From NCBI RefSeq assembly GCF_003574315.2, contig NZ_AP025739.1, positions 372,001 to 436,000 on the forward strand: a stretch of 64,000 nt of DNA, in the 5' to 3' direction. Numbering within the stretch: position 1 is the stretch's first letter; every line of letters starts with the position of its first letter. Origin of the DNA: Capsulimonas corticalis. GTDB lineage: Bacteria; Armatimonadota; Armatimonadia; Armatimonadales; Capsulimonadaceae. The notes beneath the pieces were generated by a model that was given only the letters and a program-made list of their open reading frames with translations, had not been told where the DNA came from and searched no databases. Positions 41,001 through 47,528 of this stretch are shown here, piece by piece. The position numbers and the translations under genes are program-made.

Positions 41001-41547
41001 CGCTATTCGTAATCTGGATGGGCTTGCCGCCGTTGGCCGGTACGGCCCAGATGTGGAACATCTTAGGATCGGCGCCGACACTGCCGTCATTTTTCTGGGG
41101 ATCGCGATTCGAGGCAAACAGGATATACTGCTCATCGTTGGTCCAAACGGGGAAAAAATTCGCCGCCTGGCGGACTTCACCGTCTACCGGCGTGAACGAA
41201 TCTCCGGGAGCGAAGGTATCAAAGGTCTGCACAGGTCCAACGACGGGATCTACAATCGGTGTCGCATGAGATCGCAGAGAATAGTTGTGCCTGGGACGAA
41301 GAAGGCTCGGGCTCATCAAGTAACGCCCATCGGCGCCGCGCAGCGGGTTATGGCCGGCGAGAGCGCTTGCGGCGAGCAGTTTGGACTTATCCGAGGCTAA
41401 CAGCGTCTGGAACGCCAGCGCCTTGCCCGTATTGCCACGAGCGGCGATGGACGTGGTGGTTCCCGCAAACAGGGCGAAACCCGCAAGCACGAGGAACAGG
41501 AAAATAGATGCGATGGTGGCGATCCGCAGATGGCGCTGAGCGTTCAA
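35017..41547 (-). CDS. Giant secreted multidomain protein (TolB-like propeller, malectin-like, FnIII, repeated carboxypeptidase-regulatory domains)
   Basis: 2176 aa. TTG 41547 is chosen because GGAGG lies 9 nt upstream; a TTG at 41556 touches that site. One N-terminal hydrophobic segment (ATIASIFLFLVLAGFALFAG) is a signal or anchor. Domains in order: TolB/PD40 beta-propeller blades (about 110-440; PVWTNDEQYILFASNRD, PTWSPDSQYIAFDS), a malectin-like carbohydrate-binding domain (about 500-625; YHIRLHFAEPTATGPGQRVFNILING), a fibronectin III domain (about 635-715), a long unrecognised region (about 720-1580), and four CarboxypepD_reg-type units near 1618, 1718, 1808 and 1913 (GKVTDFYTGSPVSGASV, GRVFDNATNAGIGGATI). 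A terminal domain from about 2010 has two GYWIK motifs. Probably a cell-surface or matrix protein. Driven by the promoter at 41794 with a leader of about 240 nt. Confidence 0.8.
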   Translation of the reverse strand: MNAQRHLRIATIASIFLFLVLAGFALFAGTTTSIAARGNTGKALAFQTLLASDKSKLLAASALAGHNPLRGADGRYLMSPSLLRPRHNYSLRSHATPIVDPVVGPVQTFDTFAPGDSFTPVDGEVRQAANFFPVWTNDEQYILFASNRDPQKNDGSVGADPKMFHIWAVPANGGKPIQITNSAANANENGGLHGELYPALSPGDNTQLAFTSDANSVNFQHLYVIPFQPSQTVVNVTGLTGFNNALTLRQDQALDFDYVGRPTWGGGGQIAFAARTNIGTYQGHIHIYILNVASHGYLNSPYPAKLTNGPADDNNPTWSPDSQYIAFDSTASGVTPNGSIQPGVPPGNGNPGTLDASPVLTTAGGTLHNIIMLRSNGSIPTALVASNGVITTPGNDDVTPSWSSGNTDPYSNPRGDTDYLAFARGASPSSPHDIYYFQASTEVFTSGVESGPSNTLTVVPANADTPLLQLNSGSNTAVGTFIPDTPFVSASSVGVYPATNPAINTAGTPNPAPAAVYQTYRTATGANPNFTYTLLTPAPNATYHIRLHFAEPTATGPGQRVFNILINGAPVQTNYDIFNQTGGLGIATQLDNSSVQSDANGLITVTFESVTGNAIVNGLELLSSGGTVTSIPPSANGAPTISGVLTGQVVTISWAPVAGASSYNIYRKGPADTTFKLYRVRYNKNPETFVDGPLIPGFTYSYFVTSVKSDSSTTQVNTEGSGSLNHLNTQSSGSYSNYYPAWSPFRSIYSIVYQSNRSVTYNQADGAPSETDISLPQGNANPAIGSGYVGLLQSQVLDVDPPILQRFNEKEIVHINVGNQPILPSATDETGSAKRDIPTSAKITFTVRMSDRVSGTSKVFIQIKDPDSKYQDKLGREHKLFAPDPDTFDIPNNLPNPKQTAANYLFNAKGVYDQIVGGRFIGDDRNVYGYQVFNGGRFDQHGMLAGNDGQFNISIGTYQGPAMSAYVTNVQTLIDLFQDGTPAKPLKGGDPTKFYAYGAEYECEYLNPTVATPGNNSTDYGTPYYVAGIDDRKPFTGDDVTLDNQGNLLHADDGATRGTGEWLPLTLSPVQDNKGGKLYSGTWTSPDSVSDYYLDVIAYNDAVYPFSGNVNTDSFTHGNWRIYDNVWGCSSQPLPSNKDILVVSDNMLGQKFTGTSFGGHQTFFSNLRPIYYGAESYVTDVDVNILPNCSYYWDSKPSVYIAPMFISPLNGLGVDSYYDETIDDGGRTQEQSPAGTINDPVFYPLVKSQQYAIWRTLCHDPIDSSVLSIFGPNKTLEPQPAIVDTALGLNAPATSVPVATRCVLWFSPFTNDLFVGDGTLSDPNIQATLSSFVAGGGRLLVSGQDVVSQSSNSASSNFVSNTLNVALTNPAGGTPAMSAGADNILGFGNSWLSNSLSNSLNWRTDGSLNEITTNPIPFFRGLDNTFQLIEGAIDTVSPNTQNGAKTDLTFTGGKDAGIVYTENLASNGSRVVYASFGLESISQEVVKVGDGIGDDPRKYHFETKNYRTNTIHNIISYLRTGSFTGFVREGTTTGTGVAGAVVYVVPVGGQLGSRAAYTALTGSAGNFAIDGVPPGVYKIYAAKHGYKRFELLATDTFTVEGDVNVPVTLPIQTVDKGSIIGKVTDFYTGSPVSGASVVFTAADDSTVSFSASTDANGIYRITSIPTFGEGRVFNGVASLKPTYPDSTAQAVTILPGQTVDGTLAAADANAKNADFALKPTPGTVTGRVFDNATNAGIGGATITVAINQILVPQTVITKADGTYTISLGPGTYTLTAKAPGYGQKSRLVAVTSGGTLSGQDFGLDKIPPGYVGGSVINAATGQPVLGLSVQFFSTDTNTLTATFTTGATKSPVAPAGDGKPLNYVGSIPEGTYTVVATDPTLGPAVAATGTITVTRNAFTRADLTFSLGTLGGLVKAGPNSPALSGVTVTITTAAGGAVATLTTGAITSPAAPAGDGSPINYQKFLPPGDYLVTFSKSGYTTSAALPVTVTLGAFKRQDYIFPVVTTFPAGLQMISAPYDYGNFSLDTLFGTDRSKLVIWQPQLLQYVVDPTPPADSLHLGYGYWIKLPRATDISFKGTAPTTTTVDIPLHAFWNQIGVPSTTAIDITKLTFLNPATPTQHLSYADAISTKYNVISPTIYGYDPATNSYVKATTLQPWHGYWIKAYIDTTVYIPTAP

Positions 41548-41787
41548 AGAGTTCAACCTCCGTGGTTGCGTACATTAGCATGCATGGGAACGCTTAACGG
41601 TGACGCGAGCGTATGACCAAGGAACTGATGCCGCAAACCGTTTCTCCAACTAAAATGACGACGTGGACTAGTCTGCAACTGGGGATATGTGTGGCGAAAG
41701 GCCGTCGCTAGAAATATTCGAACCTAGGATCGCCTTTCGCTCGGTGTGATCTACCAAATGCGATCTTCAAAATCATGAAAAACCGGC
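41548..41787 (-). other. Long 5' leader of the giant gene with a stable hairpin
   Basis: This lies in the only stretch over 300 bases without a gene (41557-41879). From the predicted start near 41787 the leader runs about 240 nt. It contains a 9-bp stem (41694-41702 with 41732-41740) closing a 29-nt loop that itself has a CTAG/CTAG pairing. I could not match it to a known riboswitch (checked by eye against c-di-GMP-I and tRNA-like patterns). Confidence 0.45.
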
Positions 41788-41793
41788 TTACGA

Positions 41794-41822
41794 ATTATAA
41801 CATAATGAATGTCTTTCCGCAA
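41794..41822 (-). promoter_or_regulatory. Promoter of the giant secreted-protein gene
   Basis: Minus strand TTGCGG (41822-41817), 17-bp spacer, perfect TATAAT (41799-41794). Located 58 nt after the MFS gene stop. Confidence 0.65.
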
Positions 41823-41879
41823 GCGCTAATTTTTATTAATACTCGCAGCACTACCAGGACCCGCCTCTCGACCTGCTTC

Positions 41880-43328
41880 TCATAAGACCGTCTTCTGGCG
41901 GCATGCCTTCAATTGACTTTCACGAATTGTGAGCAGGGAAAGCAGCATCCCGATCGTCACCAGCGACGCGGCCGCGACGAACGGCGCGATGTGCGAAACA
42001 TGCTTGTAAAGGATGCCCCCCGTGCTCACGCCGAGCAGAACGCCGACGCCTTGCGCCGTCGCCACCGCGCCGATCACGGTCCCTCGCTTGTCCGCATCCG
42101 CGAGCGTCGTCAGCAGCGCGTTCCACGCGGGAAATGCAAGAACAAAGCCTAGTCCCATCACCGCCGCCGAGCCGATGAATCCGATCTCGCGCACGTGGAG
42201 CGAATAAAGGATCGGCATGCCCCAGAGCCCGATCGCGCAGAGGACAAATCCCAGTCGGACACACTGCGTTTTGCCCCAGTAGTCCGAAAGGTGCCCCACC
42301 GGAAGCGCGAGGCATCCGATAATTAGAATGGGCCACAACGCCATCACGCCCACCGCTTTTTCCGTGAGATGGAACTCGTCCATCGCGAAGATCTTGACCA
42401 ATTGCGCGATACAGCCGATCCCCGCGAAGGTCACGAAGGCGATGGCGAGAAACTGCGGCACGGCGCGCATCGCCTGAACGAAGCGAGCCCAAGTGATATG
42501 CTCTTCTTCCTCATGATGCTCGGTCTGAGCCGCCGCCCGGATCTCCGCCTTGCTATGCAGACCCGTCGCGCAGAGGATCGCCGCGACGGCGAACAGCACG
42601 CTCGCCAGATAAAACGAGGGGAAATAGTGGCCGGGCTGAGAGACGGCCTGCGTTACGGCGTCAACAACGGGGGCGGGGGCATGATGGCGCCAATGCCCAA
42701 TGATCGCGTGCCCGACGTGGCGCATCTGCTGCCCCACGCTTGCGTCGCCGGTGAAGATCGGACCAAAGGCGTCGTCCACCGCGCCGCCGATGAGGAAGCT
42801 CAGCGCCAGCCCTACCATATAAGTGACATTCAGCAGGCCCATCGCCGCGCCGCGCTTATTCTCCGGAACCGTGTCGCCCACATAAGCAAACAGCGAAGGC
42901 CAGAGCGCCGCGCCGCCCAGGCCGTCGAGCAGGCGCAGAAATCCGAAGCAGATGATCACCGCGACCGCCGTGGCCGCCGCCCCATCGTAATGAATCGCCA
43001 TCAGGATCAGCGGCGTGAAGACCGTCACCAGCGAGCCGGCCAGCATAAGAGGCTTGCGCCCGAATTTGTCGGCCAAAACGCCCAGCGGCGATTTGAACAG
43101 CGCTTCGCTGATGAAGAACGGGATCGTGATCAGCGTCATCACGTCGGTGCCGATCTTCAGCCCCTTATTGTAGTAGACCGGCAGCGTGGAGTTATTCAAA
43201 ATCGCCGTGGCGAGCTCCGCGCACAGCGCGATTAGACAAACGGGGAGAATGGCCATCACCCAGCTGCGCAGCGGAGTGGCGGTGTATGGCGGAATTTCGT
43301 CCGGCGATGGCGTAGGTACGGAGTTCAT
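41880..43328 (-). CDS. Major facilitator superfamily transporter
   Basis: 482 aa with about twelve hydrophobic segments. The MFS signature between TM2 and TM3 is seen as GVLADKFGRKPLMLAG (family GxLaDrxGrr), and a second copy-like GHLSDYWGKTQCV lies in the C-terminal half. A soluble loop inserted in the middle (about 195-270) is longer than usual. Substrate unknown; the neighbours (GT4, Gfo/Idh/MocA oxidoreductase) suggest a sugar or sugar derivative. ATG 43328 is used; a TTG at 43349, directly after the upstream stop, would couple translation and cannot be excluded. Last gene of the operon. Confidence 0.85.
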   Translation of the reverse strand: MNSVPTPSPDEIPPYTATPLRSWVMAILPVCLIALCAELATAILNNSTLPVYYNKGLKIGTDVMTLITIPFFISEALFKSPLGVLADKFGRKPLMLAGSLVTVFTPLILMAIHYDGAAATAVAVIICFGFLRLLDGLGGAALWPSLFAYVGDTVPENKRGAAMGLLNVTYMVGLALSFLIGGAVDDAFGPIFTGDASVGQQMRHVGHAIIGHWRHHAPAPVVDAVTQAVSQPGHYFPSFYLASVLFAVAAILCATGLHSKAEIRAAAQTEHHEEEEHITWARFVQAMRAVPQFLAIAFVTFAGIGCIAQLVKIFAMDEFHLTEKAVGVMALWPILIIGCLALPVGHLSDYWGKTQCVRLGFVLCAIGLWGMPILYSLHVREIGFIGSAAVMGLGFVLAFPAWNALLTTLADADKRGTVIGAVATAQGVGVLLGVSTGGILYKHVSHIAPFVAAASLVTIGMLLSLLTIRESQLKACRQKTVL

Positions 43329-43349
43329 GATAGGCGCCAGGCGTCTCAA

Positions 43350-44423
43350 TTAGGAGCGCGCGAGGATTATTTCCCGTCCAGTGTCGGCCGATTGATAGAG
43401 AGCGTCGAGAATTTGCGTGACCATCAGCCCCTGCTCCCCGGTCGCAAGAACCGGAGTCTCGTCGGCGATCGCCTGGACAAACGATCGGATCTCTTGCTCG
43501 TGGGTCAATGCGTCCGTCAGATACGCCAGCGTCGTGTCCGTCAGCGTCCCGCTTTCCTCGCGGAAGATCTTATTTCCCTTGGCGTTGTAGATATCCAGCA
43601 GACCGCCGCCTTCCGTGCCGAAGAGATGAATGTTCATCTCGTTCTGCTCCAGATTCGCCGCGAACGACGATTCCAGAGTCAGGGTCGCGCCGTTCTCGAA
43701 GCGCACGAAGCCGACGGCGAAGTCCTCCACGCTGAACGTCTTCGGATCCCACTGTCCCATCAACCCCAGGATATCGCTGCGATGACCGAACTTCGCATAA
43801 GTCGCTCCGGAAACCGAGACAGGTTTCGGATGTCCCATGAACCAGAGGGCGAGATCGAGCATATGGACGCCGATATCGATCAGCGGCCCCCCGCCCTGCT
43901 TGTCCTTCTGAGTGAAGACGCCCCAGGAAGGAATGCCCCGGCGGCGCAGCGCGTGGACGCGCGTGTAGTAGATATCGCCCAGCTTGCCATCCTGAATGAA
44001 GCGGTGGATGGATTGCTGCGCGGCGCCGAAGCGCAAATTCAGGCCGACTTGCAGCTGCTTACCGGCAGCTTTGGCGGCCGCCACCATCTCCGCGCCCTCG
44101 GCGGCGTTGATGGCGATCGGTTTTTCGACCAGGACATGCTTGCCGGCCGCAAAAGCGTCGAGAACCGGCTGCTTATGCAGATAGTTGGGCGTACAGACAT
44201 CGACCGCATCGATCTCCGTCATCCGCAGCATTTCGTTCCAGTCCGTGAAGGCGTGCGGAATATTGAACTCCGACGCGGCGGCGCGCGCCGTTTCTTCATT
44301 GATGTCGCACACGGCGACAATCTTGACCTTGCCTTCGGCTTGCAGCTTCTGATACGACGGCAAGTGCTGCCGCTGCGCGACCCGGCCCGACCCGATCATC
44401 GCGATGCCCACGGGATTACTCAT
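43350..44423 (-). CDS. Gfo/Idh/MocA-family NAD(P)-dependent oxidoreductase
   Basis: 357 aa. Rossmann motif GSGRVAQ (about 10-16) and the conserved EKP lysine (VLVEKPIAIN, about 95-104) define the family; DIGVHMLDLALWFMG holds the usual histidine. Such enzymes oxidise or reduce sugars, inositols or biliverdin; the substrate is not evident. ATG 44423 overlaps the preceding glycosyltransferase stop (ATGA), so the two are translationally coupled; an open extension upstream to 44624 lies inside that gene. Confidence 0.9.
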   Translation of the reverse strand: MSNPVGIAMIGSGRVAQRQHLPSYQKLQAEGKVKIVAVCDINEETARAAASEFNIPHAFTDWNEMLRMTEIDAVDVCTPNYLHKQPVLDAFAAGKHVLVEKPIAINAAEGAEMVAAAKAAGKQLQVGLNLRFGAAQQSIHRFIQDGKLGDIYYTRVHALRRRGIPSWGVFTQKDKQGGGPLIDIGVHMLDLALWFMGHPKPVSVSGATYAKFGHRSDILGLMGQWDPKTFSVEDFAVGFVRFENGATLTLESSFAANLEQNEMNIHLFGTEGGGLLDIYNAKGNKIFREESGTLTDTTLAYLTDALTHEQEIRSFVQAIADETPVLATGEQGLMVTQILDALYQSADTGREIILARS

Positions 44424-45829
44424 TGGGCCGCCTCGGTAATATGCGAGCCGCCTGTCTCCACGATCTCCGTCTCGTCGTCCACCGTCACGAGATGCGAATC
44501 GTCCGTATCGAGCTCCAGAGCCGCAGCATCCAGGAATGCGGGGGACGCGGAAGCGGCGACGGGCGGCGTCAAATCGCGGCCGTCGTTGCCGGGCCACCAG
44601 GGACTCGTAATATACTCGCTCCACACACGATCGTATGTCCCAACAGTCTGGCGAGCGATATTATCCCAGTGGAAGTCCGTTTGCAGACGCGCGAAGGCGG
44701 CCTCCGCCAGCCGCTTGGCCGTTTCCGGCTCATGCAGCAGCTTGAGAATTCCGTCGCCCAACGAGTTTGGGTTGCCGGCGTAGGTCGTGATTCCCGTCAC
44801 ATTGTTCAGAACGACCTCGGGAAGACCGCCCGCGTCGGAAACGACCACGGGAACCTTCGCCGCCATCGCCTCCAGCGCCACGATGCCGAAGGGCTCGTAG
44901 AGACTGGGGAAGCAGGCGATGTCGATGATCTGATAGATCTTCATCAGATCTTCGTCGGGCACGAAGCCGGGGAAGTAAACGTGGCGCTCCATCCCCAGGT
45001 AGGACGCCAGGTTGTAGAGGTGGTCTTTGTGCCCGCCGCCAACGATCAGCAGCTTGGCGTCATGATATCCCCATCGAATTTTCGGCAGCGCTTCAATCAG
45101 CACCTGCACGCCTTTTTCACGCACCATGCGGCCGACAAAAAAGATGATCTTCTCTTCGGGCGCGGCGAACCGGGCGCGGAAGGCGGCGCGCTCTTCCTCG
45201 GAAAACTCCGGCAATTGGAACTTGGAGGCGTCGACGCCATTGTAGATGATATCCATCTTGTCCCACGGAGTGAGGAGCGCCTTTTCGCACTCGCGCTTCA
45301 TGAACTCCGTGCAGACGATCACGCGCCAGGACTCATGCTGAAGCCGCGATTCGATGGAGTTGATATACTCCTGGATCGGGCCGTTGATTCCGCTGTTGCG
45401 CCCGTACTCGGTGGCGTGGATAGTGGAGACGAAGGGCAGACGATACTTATACTTGAGCTCGTTGCCGGCAAAGAACGCCAGCCAGTCGTGAGAATGGATC
45501 ACGATCGGATCGTCTTCCGACGGCGGCAGGGCGTTCCCTTCGGAATCCACGCCCAGCAGCTCCTGAACGAGCGCATCGGCGCGGGCGAACATCGCGTTGT
45601 TCAGCAGATGAACCCAGTGAATGAAATCGTTCGCCTGGCCTTGCGGGACAACCCGATAGAGATGGATCCCATCCTCCACGGCCTCGGCGGCCGCGCCGGG
45701 GTGCTCGCAGGTGACGACGTGAACTTCCACGTCCTGCGCCTTGAGCGCGTGGGCAAGGTCATAAAGGTGACGGGAAATGCCGCCAACAATTTTAGGCGGG
45801 TATTCCCAGCTGAGCATGATAACGCGCAT
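44420..45829 (-). CDS. GT4-family glycosyltransferase (glycogen-synthase/sucrose-synthase-like fold)
   Basis: 469 aa. MRVIMLSWEYPPKIVGGISRHLYDLAHAL is the donor-side start typical of GT4/GT5 retaining transferases (quoted as positions 1-29 in part); HSHDWLAF, GRMVREKGVQVLIEAL and the E-x7-E nucleotide-sugar motif PSLYEPFGIVALEAMA follow. The last 45 residues are a low-complexity acidic tail beyond the enzyme. It may be a glycogen-type alpha-glucan synthase or an exopolysaccharide enzyme; the operon does not decide. First gene of GT4, oxidoreductase, MFS. Confidence 0.88.
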   Translation of the reverse strand: MRVIMLSWEYPPKIVGGISRHLYDLAHALKAQDVEVHVVTCEHPGAAAEAVEDGIHLYRVVPQGQANDFIHWVHLLNNAMFARADALVQELLGVDSEGNALPPSEDDPIVIHSHDWLAFFAGNELKYKYRLPFVSTIHATEYGRNSGINGPIQEYINSIESRLQHESWRVIVCTEFMKRECEKALLTPWDKMDIIYNGVDASKFQLPEFSEEERAAFRARFAAPEEKIIFFVGRMVREKGVQVLIEALPKIRWGYHDAKLLIVGGGHKDHLYNLASYLGMERHVYFPGFVPDEDLMKIYQIIDIACFPSLYEPFGIVALEAMAAKVPVVVSDAGGLPEVVLNNVTGITTYAGNPNSLGDGILKLLHEPETAKRLAEAAFARLQTDFHWDNIARQTVGTYDRVWSEYITSPWWPGNDGRDLTPPVAASASPAFLDAAALELDTDDSHLVTVDDETEIVETGGSHITEAAQ

Positions 45830-45865
45830 TGTTCGCGGAGCTCCTTCGATCTTTCGTGCGTTGAG

Positions 45866-45983
45866 GATGCCCCCCGGCCCCCACGGGAGGCGCGGACCAT
45901 ATTATCGACAACATAACAAAGATTATATTCGTCACGCCGACGTATCTATGGTTTTCACCCCCAGTGGGGGCCGGGGGAGCATC
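45866..45983. repeat. Inverted repeat pair (GGCCCCC family) between purD and the GT4 gene
   Basis: The arm at 45866-45884 is an almost exact reverse complement of 45964-45983 (GATGC...CCCGGCCCCCAC against GTGGGGGCCGGGG...GCATC, one-base difference), separated by about 80 AT-rich bases. The right arm also forms its own CCCCC/GGGGG hairpin. It lies between the purD stop and the GT4 start and may hold promoter or termination functions. Confidence 0.6.
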
Positions 45984-45991
45984 CGAATTTC

Positions 45992-47296
45992 TTACTCCGT
46001 CCGCGCCGGCTCCGCCTGATGGCCGATATCCGTACGATACTGCATTCCCTCAAATGAAATGTTCTTAACCGCCGCGTAGGCCCGGGCGCGGGCCTGAGAG
46101 AAATCTTCGCCGAGGCCGGTCACGGTAATGACACGGCCGCCGTTGGTGACGACTTCGCCCTCAGGGCCGTTCGACGTGCCGGCGTGGAAGACGACGACAT
46201 CGGACAGATGCGCGACCTGGTCCAGGCCATGGATCGGAATGCCTTTGGGATAGGGGCCGGGATAGCCGCCGGACGCCAGAGTAACGCAGACGGCGCTCTG
46301 AGTCTTCCAGGTGACGACGACTTCGTCCAAATGCGCGTCGGTGACGCCGAGGAGGATGTCCACCAGGTCCGTCTCCAGCAACGGCAGCACGACCTGCGTT
46401 TCGGGGTCGCCAAAGCGGCAGTTGAACTCCAGGGTCTTGAGCTGGCCTTCGGGAGTGACAATGACTCCGGCGTAGAGCACGCCTTTGTAGGGAATGCCCG
46501 TGTCTCGGATGGCTTCCACGGCGGGACGCAAAATCTGATCGACCGCCTGCGCGTAGAGCGCCGGAGTCAGGAACGAAACGGGCGCGTAGCAGCCCATGCC
46601 GCCGGTGTTCGGACCAAGATCGCCGTCGTATGCGCGCTTATGATCCTGCACGGGGATCATGGGAATCAGGCTGGTTCCGTCGGTGAACGCCATCAGCGAA
46701 GCTTCACGGCCGACGAGAAATTCTTCGATCACCACGCTGTCGCCCGATGCGCCAAAGGCTTTGTCCACCATCACGGTATGGATCGCCGCCGTGGCTTCCG
46801 ATTCGCTGGGACAGATAAAGACGCCCTTGCCGGCGGCCTCGCCGTCGGCCTTGATCACGATGGGGGTGGTGGGGTTATTCGCGAAATGGGTGTGCAGGTA
46901 GTGGTTCGCGGCGTCCGCCGAGGTGAACGAAGCATAAGAAGCGGTAGGAATGTTATACCGCTGCATGATGTCCTTGGCGTATGCTTTGGAGCCTTCCATG
47001 AGCGCGGGCTCGCGGGCAGGTCCAAAGATGCGCAGCCCCTGCTGCTCGAAGCGATCGACGATTCCGGCGATCAGCGGCACTTCAGGGCCGACAACGGTCA
47101 GATCGATGCCGTTATTCACGGCGAACGCCAGCAATGCTTCGATGTCATCGGAGGCGATCGGGACACATTCGGCGTTCTTCGCGATCCCGGCGTTGCCGGG
47201 CGCGGCGTAGATGCGGCTGACCTGCGGGCTTTGCGCCAGCTTCCAGACCAGAGCATGCTCGCGGCCGCCGCCGCCGACCACTAAAACTTTCAACAT
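45992..47296 (-). CDS. purD: Phosphoribosylamine-glycine ligase (GAR synthetase)
   Basis: 434 aa, full length. ATP-grasp enzyme that joins glycine to phosphoribosylamine in purine synthesis. MLKVLVVGGGGREHALVWKLAQSP at the start (positions 1-24), GPEVPL, the ATP-grasp block PIVIKADGEAAGKGV, QDHKRAYDGDLGPNTGGMG and CRFGDPETQ are diagnostic. ATG 47296 chosen because homologues begin with this exact motif; the open frame extends into the repeat upstream. No other pur gene is adjacent. Confidence 0.96.
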   Translation of the reverse strand: MLKVLVVGGGGREHALVWKLAQSPQVSRIYAAPGNAGIAKNAECVPIASDDIEALLAFAVNNGIDLTVVGPEVPLIAGIVDRFEQQGLRIFGPAREPALMEGSKAYAKDIMQRYNIPTASYASFTSADAANHYLHTHFANNPTTPIVIKADGEAAGKGVFICPSESEATAAIHTVMVDKAFGASGDSVVIEEFLVGREASLMAFTDGTSLIPMIPVQDHKRAYDGDLGPNTGGMGCYAPVSFLTPALYAQAVDQILRPAVEAIRDTGIPYKGVLYAGVIVTPEGQLKTLEFNCRFGDPETQVVLPLLETDLVDILLGVTDAHLDEVVVTWKTQSAVCVTLASGGYPGPYPKGIPIHGLDQVAHLSDVVVFHAGTSNGPEGEVVTNGGRVITVTGLGEDFSQARARAYAAVKNISFEGMQYRTDIGHQAEPARTE

Positions 47297-47387
47297 ACAG
47301 TCATTACCTCGAAAACCATTGGCGAACGTCTCACAAACCGATCTAGCCCTGGCAAACTCACTCCGCCGTTCGGACCACCCCGGCTCG

Positions 47388-47508
47388 GGCAAACCCACCC
47401 CGGCCCTTCGGGCCACCTCTCCCGTGTCCTACCTACCCCGGCGCTTCGCGCCACCCTTCCCTGCTTCAAGGGAGGGGTCGGCCGAAGGCCGGGAGTGGGT
47501 TTGCCGAA
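47388..47508. repeat. Long inverted repeat (interspersed palindrome family, copy 2)
   Basis: Left arm GGCAAACCCACCCCGGCC... (from 47388) pairs with right arm ...GGCCGGGAGTGGGTTTGCC (to about 47505). Between them are CTACCTACCCC and nested CTTCGCGCC and AAGGGAGGGGT hairpins that share sequence with copies 1 and 3. It fills most of the purD-dnaB gap. Confidence 0.75.
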
Positions 47509-47528
47509 GGCTAGGCTTGCCTACGCCG

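Noticed and set aside
41708-41731. GGTTCGAA in the giant gene's leader, possible tRNA or c-di-GMP-I riboswitch
   Set aside because: No cloverleaf arms, and the conserved bases of the c-di-GMP-I aptamer are absent; only a bulged hairpin remains.
44423-44624. Upstream extension of the Gfo/Idh/MocA gene
   Set aside because: It lies inside the GT4 gene; the 4-nt stop/start overlap at 44420-44423 and the Rossmann motif fix the start.
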